This document shows positions 7,555 through 15,534 of a stretch of 17,210 nucleotides of DNA, one piece after another. The first letter of the stretch is position 1. Each line of letters begins with the position of its first letter. The notes under the pieces were generated by a model, which was not told the DNA's origin, searched no databases, and worked only from the letters and a program-made list of their open reading frames with translations. The position numbers and the translations under genes are program-made. The DNA comes from Kiritimatiellia bacterium (lineage in GTDB: Bacteria > Verrucomicrobiota > Kiritimatiellia > RFP12 > UBA1067): assembly GCA_017629455.1 (NCBI GenBank), contig JAGBXE010000130.1, positions 1-17,210 of the forward strand, written 5' to 3'.

Positions 7555-7814
7555 ATAAGAAAGCCTCCGAAACTGAAGGCATCCACAGGCTTAACTGCTT
7601 CGTTGAAAACCGACCTGGCGTACTAGCTAGAATTGTCGGGCTTATATCCGGGCGCGGCTACAATATTCAACGCCTTAATGTAGGACCAACAGAAGATGGA
7701 ACAGTCTCGAAAATGCGAATCGACGTTCTCGGCAGTAAGCGCGTTGTTGACCAGATAATCCTTCAGCTGCGCAACTGCGTAAACGTCATAGAAGTAACGT
7801 GCAGAAAGCGCTGA
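7551..7814 (+). CDS. ilvN: Acetolactate synthase small (regulatory) subunit, short ACT-only form
   Basis: The regulatory subunit activates the large subunit and usually confers valine feedback inhibition. The 87-residue protein contains one ACT domain: a first strand IHRLNCFVEN at 11-20, then RPGVLARIVGLISGRGYNI at 21-39, and a second half ending in VNVIEVTCRKR. It is close in length to the short E. coli IlvN/IlvM type and lacks the roughly 80-residue C-terminal domain of the longer IlvH/IlvN proteins. Its ATG overlaps the ilvB stop as ATGA, with a strong SD sequence upstream, so translation is probably coupled and stoichiometric. Whether valine actually inhibits this form is not evident from the sequence. 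Confidence 0.95.
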   Translation: MNKKASETEGIHRLNCFVENRPGVLARIVGLISGRGYNIQRLNVGPTEDGTVSKMRIDVLGSKRVVDQIILQLRNCVNVIEVTCRKR

Positions 7815-7826
7815 AACCTCGCTTTT
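7804..7826 (+). terminator. Weak hairpin with short T-run after ilvN
   Basis: AAAGCG at 7805-7810 pairs with CGCTTT at 7820-7825, with a 9-base loop and a possible G-U pair outside. TTTT ends at 7826. The stem is short and only half GC, so termination would be partial at best. Its place between ilvN and the next promoter is what makes it a candidate. Confidence 0.3.
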
Positions 7827-7861
7827 ATACAAACTTGACCATGCCGACCTTTAGGCGTTTG

Positions 7862-7870
7862 TGTTATAAT
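7862..7870 (+). promoter_or_regulatory. Extended -10 promoter of the 645-residue protein gene
   Basis: TGTTATAAT is a perfect extended -10 element, followed by AC exactly as in the argJ promoter. It ends 7 bases before the ATG at 7878, so the predicted RNA start (about 7876-7878) falls at the start codon, giving a leaderless or nearly leaderless mRNA. TTGACC at 7835-7840 is 24 bases upstream, too far for a normal -35 box. Confidence 0.72.
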
Positions 7871-7877
7871 ACATAGT

Positions 7878-9815
7878 ATGAAAATTATTGGAGAAAAGCT
7901 CTTCGCGCGCGATGCGCAAGGGCGGCTTGTAAGCCGCATCGGAACGATGTTTTTCCGCACGCCGGGTCTCGTTACGCGGCAAGGTGCGCACGTGATGCAA
8001 CGTCTTCTTTGGCTAGAGACGCTCTCAAAAGAACGCAAGCTAACGCCTGCCGAAAGTGATGCCGAGTTGGCAGAGTCGGTCGATTTAGTTTTCACCGACG
8101 ACCATATTCTCATCCGCCCAAATCCCGACAGAATGGATTTGGCATTTAAGGCAGATGAAGAGCTGCAGAAGATGGTGTCCAAACGAGTAATCAGGTTCTT
8201 AAACACTGATTCCGCAAAAGTCCGCCGCGCATTGCGCGAACGCGGCGAAAATTGGCGCATGGCAAGGCATCCCATATCGCAAGAAGATATGGCAATGCTC
8301 ATTACCTCATCGCGTACCGCCATTGAGAATCGGCCAATTTATTACTACAACCATGCAACTGGAACGCGCTTTATAACGCCTGGCTCTTACGCTGAAATCG
8401 AGAGTTTGCCAGCCGATGAGTTCCGCCGCCATATCCTTGAAATCACTAAAGGCATGAACGCGCGCAACAGGCTTGGACGGCCTGAAATCGATATTTTCCC
8501 GACGACAACTCCGATAGATGTGCGCCGCGCCTTTAGAGAGCTTGCCGTCAACAATCTTGATGACGCAGCACTCAAAACGGCATGCTCTTCGATTGCGCGC
8601 GCTTGGAGGATGTCGATACCTGCGGAGCTTCGCGAAGAAGCTAATACGAACTTCGATTGGCGCAACGAAATGTGCCACACTCTCACACGCGGTCCTAACG
8701 ACACCGCCGCCGAAGAACAAGAATTAGTAGCCGGCATCGCCCCCGAATTTTATAGGCAGATTGAATGGCTGCCCGGTGCGCGCATCGATCGCGGCGAAGT
8801 TATTTTTGACACTCTTTACGAAGAAGCGGCAAGAACTTCCGATCCCGAGCTTACCGCCATTTGCGACACGCGGGTAAAAAGCTTCCTCTTCAACACAACG
8901 CGCCTTTTTGGCTCGCTCGACTACATCAATATCGGGCGCATAGCCAAATCGCTTGCGCGCCACCCTGTCGAAGGAAATAGGCGCGGTTATGTGTACATTC
9001 TTCAATACCGCGAAACAGGTAAAAGCGAAGTTCAAGTTTGCATGATCCGCCTGCAGAAGTGGGGCATTGCCGAACGCCTCGATGAAGGTAAGGATTTGCT
9101 GACGGCAATAATCGAAACTGACGAGTATTCCGACTACATTCTTGATAGGCGTCTTATGTGTAAGCAATTGGGCATGAATCTTCCGCAGAAGATTGGTCAT
9201 GGCCACTTCACAGAGCGCTATCAGGGTGAGAACAAGTATAAAGGGTTTGCTATACGCACTGCGTATTTCGTGCGCTCTTATATCCACGGTATCGCTTCCG
9301 ACAAAGTGCCGCCAGTGAAATTCCACAATCCTGCTTTTGCCGCTAAGTTCGCTGAACTTATGGGCGAAGCGGCCGCCCTCGATATGATCGTGGGGCGCCG
9401 TAGCACGATAACTAACAGCCCCCTTTTCGACCAAAACTACGAAGTCGTACGCATCGGCGAAGATGGCTTGCCAGCAGAGATCATGTTAACCGACCACGCT
9501 GGCAGCTTTACCGACTACGAGCGTCCATACGAAGAATACGTTGACATCTACGCATCAGCCGTCTTAAGGCGCCTTTCATTCGTCAACGACAAGTCAACCT
9601 TTGTATCTTCCTATGTTGAAGGCTTCAAGCGCAAGCTGGAAGACACGCAAAACGCCTACCGCGCAAGGCGCAAGGCGTTCGACAACCTTTTCATTGATAG
9701 GCCTTACGATACAAACGGGTCTGGTGCTTACCGCTGGGCTTGCGCACTCCGCCGCCTCGACGACTGCAACCCTGCCAACGTAGCACAGGAATTGAAAAAG
9801 GCGATAGGATGCTAA
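7878..9815 (+). CDS. Unrecognised 645-residue protein
   Basis: I do not recognise this protein. The codon pattern and length leave little doubt it is real. It has no signal peptide and no clear membrane segment, so it is probably cytoplasmic. It is rich in charged residues, with many Arg-Arg pairs. The C-terminal half contains motif-like stretches: QVCMIRLQKWGIAERLD about 386-402, YILDRRL 420-426, GHGHFTERYQG 440-450, LDMIVGRRSTITN 501-513 and EIMLTDHAGSF 534-544. The last two faintly recall the catalytic-loop Asn and metal-binding Asp of HipA/PI3-kinase-like folds. However, the usual catalytic Asp five residues before that Asn is Arg508, so I do not assign kinase activity. The ATG sits 7 bases after a TATAAT box with no SD sequence. 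The next gene overlaps its end by 7 bases, tying it to a permease. Confidence 0.85.
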   Translation: MKIIGEKLFARDAQGRLVSRIGTMFFRTPGLVTRQGAHVMQRLLWLETLSKERKLTPAESDAELAESVDLVFTDDHILIRPNPDRMDLAFKADEELQKMVSKRVIRFLNTDSAKVRRALRERGENWRMARHPISQEDMAMLITSSRTAIENRPIYYYNHATGTRFITPGSYAEIESLPADEFRRHILEITKGMNARNRLGRPEIDIFPTTTPIDVRRAFRELAVNNLDDAALKTACSSIARAWRMSIPAELREEANTNFDWRNEMCHTLTRGPNDTAAEEQELVAGIAPEFYRQIEWLPGARIDRGEVIFDTLYEEAARTSDPELTAICDTRVKSFLFNTTRLFGSLDYINIGRIAKSLARHPVEGNRRGYVYILQYRETGKSEVQVCMIRLQKWGIAERLDEGKDLLTAIIETDEYSDYILDRRLMCKQLGMNLPQKIGHGHFTERYQGENKYKGFAIRTAYFVRSYIHGIASDKVPPVKFHNPAFAAKFAELMGEAAALDMIVGRRSTITNSPLFDQNYEVVRIGEDGLPAEIMLTDHAGSFTDYERPYEEYVDIYASAVLRRLSFVNDKSTFVSSYVEGFKRKLEDTQNAYRARRKAFDNLFIDRPYDTNGSGAYRWACALRRLDDCNPANVAQELKKAIGC

Positions 9816-10759
9816 GATACGCCGCGAAGCGGTTGTGGCAGGCAGTACCTACCACTCTCGGCGTCCTCTTGCTGACGTTTGCGCTTTTCAATGTCGTTGG
9901 AGGCTCGCCTGCTGAAACGATACTCGGTAAAAACGCAACCGCAGAATCTATTGCTGCATTCAACCACAAATGGGGTTACGATAAGCCGCTGTTTATCGGC
10001 AATCAAGGTAGCCGCCTCGACTCGCAATTCGTAAATTTCGTTTGCGATCTTTGCAAAGGCGATTTCGGCTATTCTGTCGAATATCAAGAACCTGTAATAG
10101 ACGTTCTTATGCGCGGAGTGGGGCCGTCTCTTTCGCTTACGGTGCCAATCCTTTTTGGTGGCGTCATAATAGGGCTTATGCTCGCGTGCCTCGCTTCTGC
10201 CATGCGCGGAAAATTTGCCGACCGCGCAATACTCGTAGCCTCAACTGTCCTAATGAGCGTCAATTACGTTATCTGGGTCCTGGCAGGTCAATTTTTCCTT
10301 TCGTACAAGGCTGGTCTTTTCCCTGTATGGGGCTACGAAAACATCTTTTACTTGGCGCTCCCCGTTATGATCGGCATATTCTCTTCGCTTGGTACTGATG
10401 TAAGATTCTTCCGTACTGCGATTCTCGACGAAATCTATAAGCCATACGTACTTACTGCCCGCGCCAAGGGCCTATCGCGCAGTTCAATCATGTTCCGCCA
10501 CGTATTAAGAAACGCGCTCATTCCAATAGTAACATACGTTTCGCTCTCAATACCCTACCTATTTACAGGGTCGTTGTTGCTAGAAAGTTTCTTTGGCATT
10601 CCTGGGCTTGGCTCAGTATCGATTAATGCTATACACTCTTCTGATATGGCTGTCGTACGCACGGTTGTAGCATTGGGCGCTATCCTGTACCAATTCGTAA
10701 ACCTAGCTACTGACATTCTTTCTGCCATGCTCGACCCAAGAGTAAGGCTCTCCAACTGA
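9809..10759 (+). CDS. ABC transporter permease, DppB/OppB family, orphan
   Basis: This inner-membrane permease of 316 residues belongs to the dipeptide/oligopeptide/nickel importer family. It starts with the typical MLRYAAKRLWQAVPTTLGV helix, and about six hydrophobic segments follow (roughly 12-30, 108-130, 140-165, 178-195, 235-255 and 283-303). The EAA loop that docks on the ATPase is visible as DEIYKPYVLTARAKGLS at 207-223. The family end ESFFGIPGLG...DPRVR is present. The second permease, ATPases and binding protein that normally accompany it are absent: upstream is the unknown 645-residue gene and downstream is hrpB. I chose ATG 9809 because it gives the standard N-terminus; an earlier in-frame ATG at 9740 would add 23 polar residues. 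Substrate unknown. Confidence 0.93.
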   Translation: MLRYAAKRLWQAVPTTLGVLLLTFALFNVVGGSPAETILGKNATAESIAAFNHKWGYDKPLFIGNQGSRLDSQFVNFVCDLCKGDFGYSVEYQEPVIDVLMRGVGPSLSLTVPILFGGVIIGLMLACLASAMRGKFADRAILVASTVLMSVNYVIWVLAGQFFLSYKAGLFPVWGYENIFYLALPVMIGIFSSLGTDVRFFRTAILDEIYKPYVLTARAKGLSRSSIMFRHVLRNALIPIVTYVSLSIPYLFTGSLLLESFFGIPGLGSVSINAIHSSDMAVVRTVVALGAILYQFVNLATDILSAMLDPRVRLSN

Positions 10760-10767
10760 TAAATAAA

Positions 10768-12336
10768 ATGGCGGGCGCAAGAGACTTTCCTGTCGAGGAG
10801 AAAATCCCCGAAATTAAAAACGCTCTTGCGGCAAATCGATCAGTAGTTCTTACAGCACCGCCTGGAAGCGGCAAAACAACGTGTGTTCCAGCCGCGCTTC
10901 TTAACGAGCCTTGGTTAAATGGTAAACGCATTATCATGCTTGAACCGCGCAGGCTTGCGGCTAGAGCTTGTGCATCATGGATCGCCGCTAAGCTTGGCGA
11001 AGAAGTTGGTGGCACTATCGGCTGCCACGTGCGTCTTGAACGCCGCGCATCTTCACGCACACGCCTTGAGATCGTTACAGAGGGAATTCTTTCACAACGC
11101 CTCTTATCAGACCCTGAGCTTAATGATGTAGGCTTAATTATTTTCGATGAATTTCATGAGCGCTCGCTACAGTGCGATCTTTCCTTTGCACTCGCACTTG
11201 AGGTACGAAAGGCGTTGCGCGATGATATGCGCATTATGGTTATGTCGGCTACGCTTGAAGCTGCAAGCGTAGCCGACCATCGAGGTGATGCGCAATCAAT
11301 TCACGCCCAAGGGCGTATGTATCCTGTTGAGACTAAATATCTTGGAAACGTAAGCATCCCTGCGGCAGTTTCTGTTGCTCTTGAAGAAACTGACGGCGAT
11401 ATACTTTGTTTCTTACCAGGTGAACGAGAAATTCGCCGCGCCCTTGAATCTCTCGAAGGCAAAGGCGATTATGAGGTCCTACCACTTTACGGCTCACTTC
11501 CCAAATCTGAACAAGATAGAATCTTTAAAAGAAGTTCTCGCAGGCGCATTGTTCTAGCAACATCGATAGCCGAAACATCTCTTACCGTCGGCGGCATAAC
11601 GGCAGTAATTGATAGCGGCCTTATGCGAGTGCCGCGCTTCTCGCCGTCAACCGGCATGACTGGGCTTGTCACGCTGCCGCTTTCCTCCGACCGCGCCGAA
11701 CAACGCCGCGGACGAGCTGGGCGCGTAGGCCCAGGCGTATGCTACCGCCTGTGGACGCAAGCCGACGAAGCTTCACGCCCTGCGCATTCCGAGCCTGAAA
11801 TCCTTTCAGCCGACATTACCTCTCTCGTTCTTGCTAGCGCAGCATGGGGCGCTGCACGCCGCACAGATTTACCTTGGATGACAGAACCTCCATCATCTCA
11901 ATGGGAGAGTGCTTCATCACTTTTGCGCCTTATGGGCGCTCTTGACGAACGCGGCCTTACGACTGAAAAAGGTGCCCTTATGGCACGCCTTCCAATGCAT
12001 CCACGGCTAGCGAATATGCTTCTTGCCGCGTCGACTTCTATGTGCGGTCTTTCACGCAGCCCTAGAGAAACAGCGGCAATACTTGCAGCAATTATAGAAG
12101 AAGATTCTGCGCGGAGAGAAAGCGACATTCGTCTAGCTTTAGATGAAATCATTCAAACCCCTCAGCGGCCTCAATCAAAGCGGATATTGCTTCTTGCAAA
12201 TCGCTTTGTATCCTCTTGCCGTACTCAGAATTACGAAAACAATTCTTCTTCTGCTTCTCTTACTGAAGGCGCCCTTCTTGCTTACGCATACCCCGATAGA
12301 ATAGCGAAAAGCGCAGCGAAGGTTCCTTTAGAATGA
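10768..12336 (+). CDS. hrpB: ATP-dependent RNA helicase HrpB, N-terminal (helicase) part
   Basis: HrpB is a DExH-box helicase of the DEAH/RHA group whose cellular role is poorly defined. This 522-residue frame carries the whole motor: Walker A PPGSGKTT at 31-38, DEFH at 127-130, SAT at 160-162, an ATSIAETSLTV segment at 264-274 and motif VI QRRGRAGR at 312-319. The ratchet-like region reaches AYAYPDRIAKS at 505-515. It then ends at TGA, where HrpB proteins normally continue for about 300 more residues; that remainder is the next frame, overlapping by ATGA. N-terminal and C-terminal frames sum to 825 residues, close to the roughly 810 of E. coli HrpB, so nothing is missing. The start ATG lies 8 bases after the permease stop and has no SD sequence. 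Confidence 0.94.
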   Translation: MAGARDFPVEEKIPEIKNALAANRSVVLTAPPGSGKTTCVPAALLNEPWLNGKRIIMLEPRRLAARACASWIAAKLGEEVGGTIGCHVRLERRASSRTRLEIVTEGILSQRLLSDPELNDVGLIIFDEFHERSLQCDLSFALALEVRKALRDDMRIMVMSATLEAASVADHRGDAQSIHAQGRMYPVETKYLGNVSIPAAVSVALEETDGDILCFLPGEREIRRALESLEGKGDYEVLPLYGSLPKSEQDRIFKRSSRRRIVLATSIAETSLTVGGITAVIDSGLMRVPRFSPSTGMTGLVTLPLSSDRAEQRRGRAGRVGPGVCYRLWTQADEASRPAHSEPEILSADITSLVLASAAWGAARRTDLPWMTEPPSSQWESASSLLRLMGALDERGLTTEKGALMARLPMHPRLANMLLAASTSMCGLSRSPRETAAILAAIIEEDSARRESDIRLALDEIIQTPQRPQSKRILLLANRFVSSCRTQNYENNSSSASLTEGALLAYAYPDRIAKSAAKVPLE

Positions 12337-13244
12337 CATCAGGAAAAGGAGCTTTCGTAGATCAATTTGATCCTCTTGCCAAATGCGAATATATTGTTTG
12401 TTGCAAACTTGACGATCGAATTGGCGATGCCCGCGTATTTCTCGGTTGCCCCATTTCTCCGCACGAAGTTGAAGATATTTTCTCCTCTAGTATTAGCGAA
12501 GAAAAAATTTGCCAATGGGATAAAATTAATGAACGCGTCAAATGTGTTACTGCTCGGCGCTTAGGGCAATTGACGATTTCAGAGAAACCTTATAGCGGCA
12601 TTGATGATGACGCCAATATATCCCAAAAAATAGCCGAAGCGATGGTCGAGGGCGTAAAACAAAAAGGCGTTGCGAACATGCCCTGTTGGACTAAACACGC
12701 ACTTGAATTACGCGCGCGAGTTAACTTTATTTCGCGTGTAACTATCGCTACAGCGAATCCCTGGCCAGAAGCATCCGATGAAGCAATTCTTGAAGTGTTG
12801 CCGTCGTTTATCATCGCAATGACGAAATGGAAAGACTTTGAGCGCCTAGATATGTGCAATCTTATAGGGGCTATTATTGCCGCCTCTGGCCACAGCATGC
12901 ACGAGCTCGACATTCTTGCACCAGGGCGCTTGGAAATGCCGTCAGGTTCAAAGATCACTGTAAATTACGATGGCTCAGAGCCGACTGTTGAAGTTCGCCT
13001 TCAAGAATGTTTTGGGCTAATGGCATCTCCGAAAATCGCAGGCGGCGAAGTTCCTGTCGTTATGACGCTTCTCTCACCTGCTTTTAGGCCTATTCAAATT
13101 ACAAAAGACCTTTCTGGTTTTTGGAGCGGAGCATATCAACTTGTGCGCAAGGATATGCGAGGAAGATACCCTAAACACTACTGGCCTGAAGACCCATTTA
13201 CGGCAGTAGCTACACGCCGTACGCACGGCATCGCCAACAAATAG
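12333..13244 (+). CDS. hrpB: HrpB C-terminal part, separate frame
   Basis: This 303-residue frame is the C-terminal portion of HrpB. It opens with MTSGKGAFV, matching the usual SGRGA segment that follows PDRIA in intact HrpB. It also contains LAPGRLEMPSGSKI, VRLQECFGLMASP, and the signature end RGRYPKHYWPEDPFTAVATRRT. A single -1 step near 12330 would join it to the helicase frame as ...VPL-RMTSGKGAFV without loss of residues. Three readings are possible: a true gene split into two translationally coupled proteins (the ATGA overlap is typical), a frameshift mutation, or a sequencing or assembly error. The intact reading of both parts argues against old decay. The gene ends two bases from the stop codon of the converging atpI. 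Confidence 0.92.
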   Translation: MTSGKGAFVDQFDPLAKCEYIVCCKLDDRIGDARVFLGCPISPHEVEDIFSSSISEEKICQWDKINERVKCVTARRLGQLTISEKPYSGIDDDANISQKIAEAMVEGVKQKGVANMPCWTKHALELRARVNFISRVTIATANPWPEASDEAILEVLPSFIIAMTKWKDFERLDMCNLIGAIIAASGHSMHELDILAPGRLEMPSGSKITVNYDGSEPTVEVRLQECFGLMASPKIAGGEVPVVMTLLSPAFRPIQITKDLSGFWSGAYQLVRKDMRGRYPKHYWPEDPFTAVATRRTHGIANK

Positions 13245-13246
13245 AA

Positions 13247-14923
13247 TTATCGACGGCGGGATGCGCCAAATGCGCGAAACGCATAGCCCGCCCAAGAAAC
13301 ACCCTTGTGGTTTGAAAACTCAAGAGTATTAAGGCGCACGGCATGCACTAGAACCGATAGTCCTGCCATCGCCAAGTTAAGCGCATGGCCGATTATCAAT
13401 ATCGCAATAGCCGCTACCGACACAAGGGCATTTACCCAAATAGAGTTATCATCGGAGAAAAGACCAACGGCCATTGAATTGAAATTCTCGGCGACTTTAA
13501 CAGACGCTAGCCCCACAGCAAAAAGGCGCACATACGAAATGATATCGCCAAGAGCACTCATTATATTAAGCGGCAACATCCCAAGCTCCGCCCCGCGCGT
13601 GCGCAATTCGGAAGGCTTGACAGTGAAAAGAAAGACGAACGCCAACGAAAGCCCGAATATCCAGAACATAAATGTTGGAACGCCTGAAAAAACACCTACG
13701 ATTGAATTGGTGACAAAGTACATGAAAAGCAACACACCCGCCCAACCAAATTCTGCAAGGCTCGTTGAATCTGGGAAACGGCATACGCCATTCCATATGC
13801 GCGCAAGCATAAGGTGAGAAACGCCAATCGTAAAACACAGGAGCATCATATTGCGATAGCTGGGATCCGCAAGCCAGCTAACTGTCGGCCATGAAGAACA
13901 CCATGGAATACCTGCGCCAAACCACGTATTAGAAAGAAACCCCCAAAAAACTGTCGCTACTGAAAACACACTCAACATCATAAACCACGCACGCGGCAAA
14001 CGCTTACGCATGAAAACGGTGGCCGCAAGCATAATAGCTCCATATGCGCCGTCGCCTACAAGCATCGCAAAGAATATCGAAAAATAACAGAGGAACGGAA
14101 CTGATACATCACCCTCTGTATAAGCTGGAGCAATACCAAGGCCTTCAAAAAGAGTTCTGGCGGCACGGAAAAAACGCGGCGGCTCAATAAGCGTAGGCGG
14201 CGATTCACCAGGCTCTGGATCACGCAGCAAAACGCCCCAGCCAATTGCATGAACTCTTTCAAAGAGGTCGGAACGCGCGCTCGTTACGATATCCATAAGC
14301 TCTTTTACGCGCGTAACCGGTATCCAGCCGGAAATAACAGAAACCGCCCCATGATCGGCGAGAAGCTCCCTGGCCTGTTCAAACTCAACGCGATCTTTAA
14401 GGGCTGGATGCTCTGATAATATTACATTCTCATCCGAGCAAGCTATCTTCTCAGTATCAATACGTATGCGATTAGCAACGCGCGAAGCTTTCTCCACGAG
14501 CCGCGACAAACGCATTTCAGGAAGCGGATCGGGAAGCTCAACAAAATCAGAGAGGTTTGGAATTTCTTCCTTTAGTTTTTCCGCCAGTGAAACATCAAAA
14601 TCGCCATAAGGCTCTAGTGCGCGAATTTCTCTACCAAGACGCTCTTGTTCGGCTATAAGAGTTTGCCTATCTTCATCAAAACCAAGAACCTCTTTGACGC
14701 TTCTTGCGCGAATAGGTAAGTTATCACGTTTGCCGCGCGCTTTTAAAATCATGCGCACTGCCTTCTCTGCATCTGCAAGCGCACCTTGCGCTTCGCAAAC
14801 CGATGGCGCATTTGCGGATGCGAGATTAAGATGCACTGCACCGAACGAACGCAAACGCTCAAGCGTTTCCTCGCGAGCTGACGCTGCGCAGACGAGATCC
14901 AAATGCTTCATCTGTACAATCAT
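13247..14923 (-). CDS. atpI: V-type ATP synthase/ATPase subunit I (subunit a, membrane stator)
   Basis: Subunit I forms the half-channels that carry H+ or Na+ to the rotor ring of V/A-type ATPases and anchors the peripheral stalk. The 558-residue protein has a soluble, partly coiled N-terminal half (about 1-270) and a membrane half with about seven to eight hydrophobic segments. Family signatures are FFAMLVGDGAYG at 284-295, DIISYVRLFAVGLASVKVAE at 460-479 with the likely essential Arg466, and GHALNLAMAGLSVLVHAVRLNTLEFSNHKG at 512-541. It is somewhat shorter than many family members (about 600-660). The ATG overlaps the atpD stop as ATGA and has a strong SD sequence; a later ATG (14911) is less well placed. 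No proteolipid subunit K gene follows it. Confidence 0.95.
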   Translation of the reverse strand: MIVQMKHLDLVCAASAREETLERLRSFGAVHLNLASANAPSVCEAQGALADAEKAVRMILKARGKRDNLPIRARSVKEVLGFDEDRQTLIAEQERLGREIRALEPYGDFDVSLAEKLKEEIPNLSDFVELPDPLPEMRLSRLVEKASRVANRIRIDTEKIACSDENVILSEHPALKDRVEFEQARELLADHGAVSVISGWIPVTRVKELMDIVTSARSDLFERVHAIGWGVLLRDPEPGESPPTLIEPPRFFRAARTLFEGLGIAPAYTEGDVSVPFLCYFSIFFAMLVGDGAYGAIMLAATVFMRKRLPRAWFMMLSVFSVATVFWGFLSNTWFGAGIPWCSSWPTVSWLADPSYRNMMLLCFTIGVSHLMLARIWNGVCRFPDSTSLAEFGWAGVLLFMYFVTNSIVGVFSGVPTFMFWIFGLSLAFVFLFTVKPSELRTRGAELGMLPLNIMSALGDIISYVRLFAVGLASVKVAENFNSMAVGLFSDDNSIWVNALVSVAAIAILIIGHALNLAMAGLSVLVHAVRLNTLEFSNHKGVSWAGYAFRAFGASRRR

Positions 14924-15528
14924 GCAGCCTCCTCAGGATTAGGAACGCGAGACTTGGCTATCTTTCCGCGCGTTACTGATGCAGTTTGCTCGTCGCCAAG
15001 GGCAATGCGTATTACACGTATCGCTTCTTTGCATTCCGGAATCTTTACCTTTTCGAAAAGATTCACGCGTTGAGAAGTTAAGCGCAACTCCTCAGAGATA
15101 AGGCGCAACTGCTCATCGTATACAGAGCGCTCGCATTTTATCTCAAGAGATTTAACCGCAGCATCGGCCGCCGAATCGAGCCACGCAGGCGTCGCCCAAG
15201 CGTCTAACTGACGAATTTCGACGTCGATGCCAGCGAATGTCGGTATCGTAACGCCGGCAATATTAGCCGTATTAGTTTTAACCGACTTTACCTTGACGAG
15301 ATTGTCAAGGAGAGAAACGTCTGTGGCAAGCAAGCCCACCCAACCTTCAATACCCTTTCGGAGCGCGCTCTCACGCGCGGCCGCCGCCTCGGCTTTGGCC
15401 GCTATTCCCGCGATTTCTGCCTGAAGCTGCTGCTTTTTAAGCTGCAGCATCGGCAGAAACCTTTGGAAACGCTTAAGCGCGTCCGTTTGGGCTTTAAGCT
15501 CGGTTTTTGTGAGCTTTATTTTTGCCAT
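14920..15528 (-). CDS. atpD: V-type ATP synthase/ATPase subunit D (central stalk)
   Basis: Subunit D is the coiled-coil shaft of the V/A-type ATPase rotor that couples the catalytic head to the membrane ring. The 202-residue protein starts with a Lys-rich helix (MAKIKLTKTELKAQ...LPMLQLKKQQLQAEIAGI), has a variable middle, and returns to a second long helix with the family signature TSQRVNLFEKVKIPECKEAIRVIRIALGDEQ at about 150-180. The length fits bacterial forms. It begins six bases after the pckG stop with no clear SD sequence and overlaps atpI by ATGA. In most bacterial V-ATPase clusters the gene ahead of D is the B subunit; here it is pckG. The assignment rests mainly on the C-terminal signature and the neighbour atpI. 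Confidence 0.9.
   Translation of the reverse strand: MAKIKLTKTELKAQTDALKRFQRFLPMLQLKKQQLQAEIAGIAAKAEAAAARESALRKGIEGWVGLLATDVSLLDNLVKVKSVKTNTANIAGVTIPTFAGIDVEIRQLDAWATPAWLDSAADAAVKSLEIKCERSVYDEQLRLISEELRLTSQRVNLFEKVKIPECKEAIRVIRIALGDEQTASVTRGKIAKSRVPNPEEAA
14928..14934 (-). promoter_or_regulatory. Strong Shine-Dalgarno site for atpI
   Basis: On the minus strand this reads GAGGAGG, four bases before the atpI ATG at 14923 and within the last codons of atpD. It decides between the first ATG and a second in-frame ATG ending at 14911. Confidence 0.75.
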
Positions 15529-15534
15529 TAAACG

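Noticed and set aside
7835..7840. TTGACC as a -35 box for the 7862-7870 promoter
   Set aside because: The 24-base spacer is far longer than the usual 16-18.
12321..12336. Programmed -1 ribosomal slippage site joining the hrpB frames
   Set aside because: The bases GTTCCTTTAGAATGA contain no X-XXY-YYZ heptamer in the correct phase, so termination-reinitiation or a sequence error is a better explanation.
13216..13229. GCCGT-ACGC-ACGGC hairpin near the hrpB end as a terminator
   Set aside because: It lies within coding sequence, has a five-pair stem, and has no T-run.
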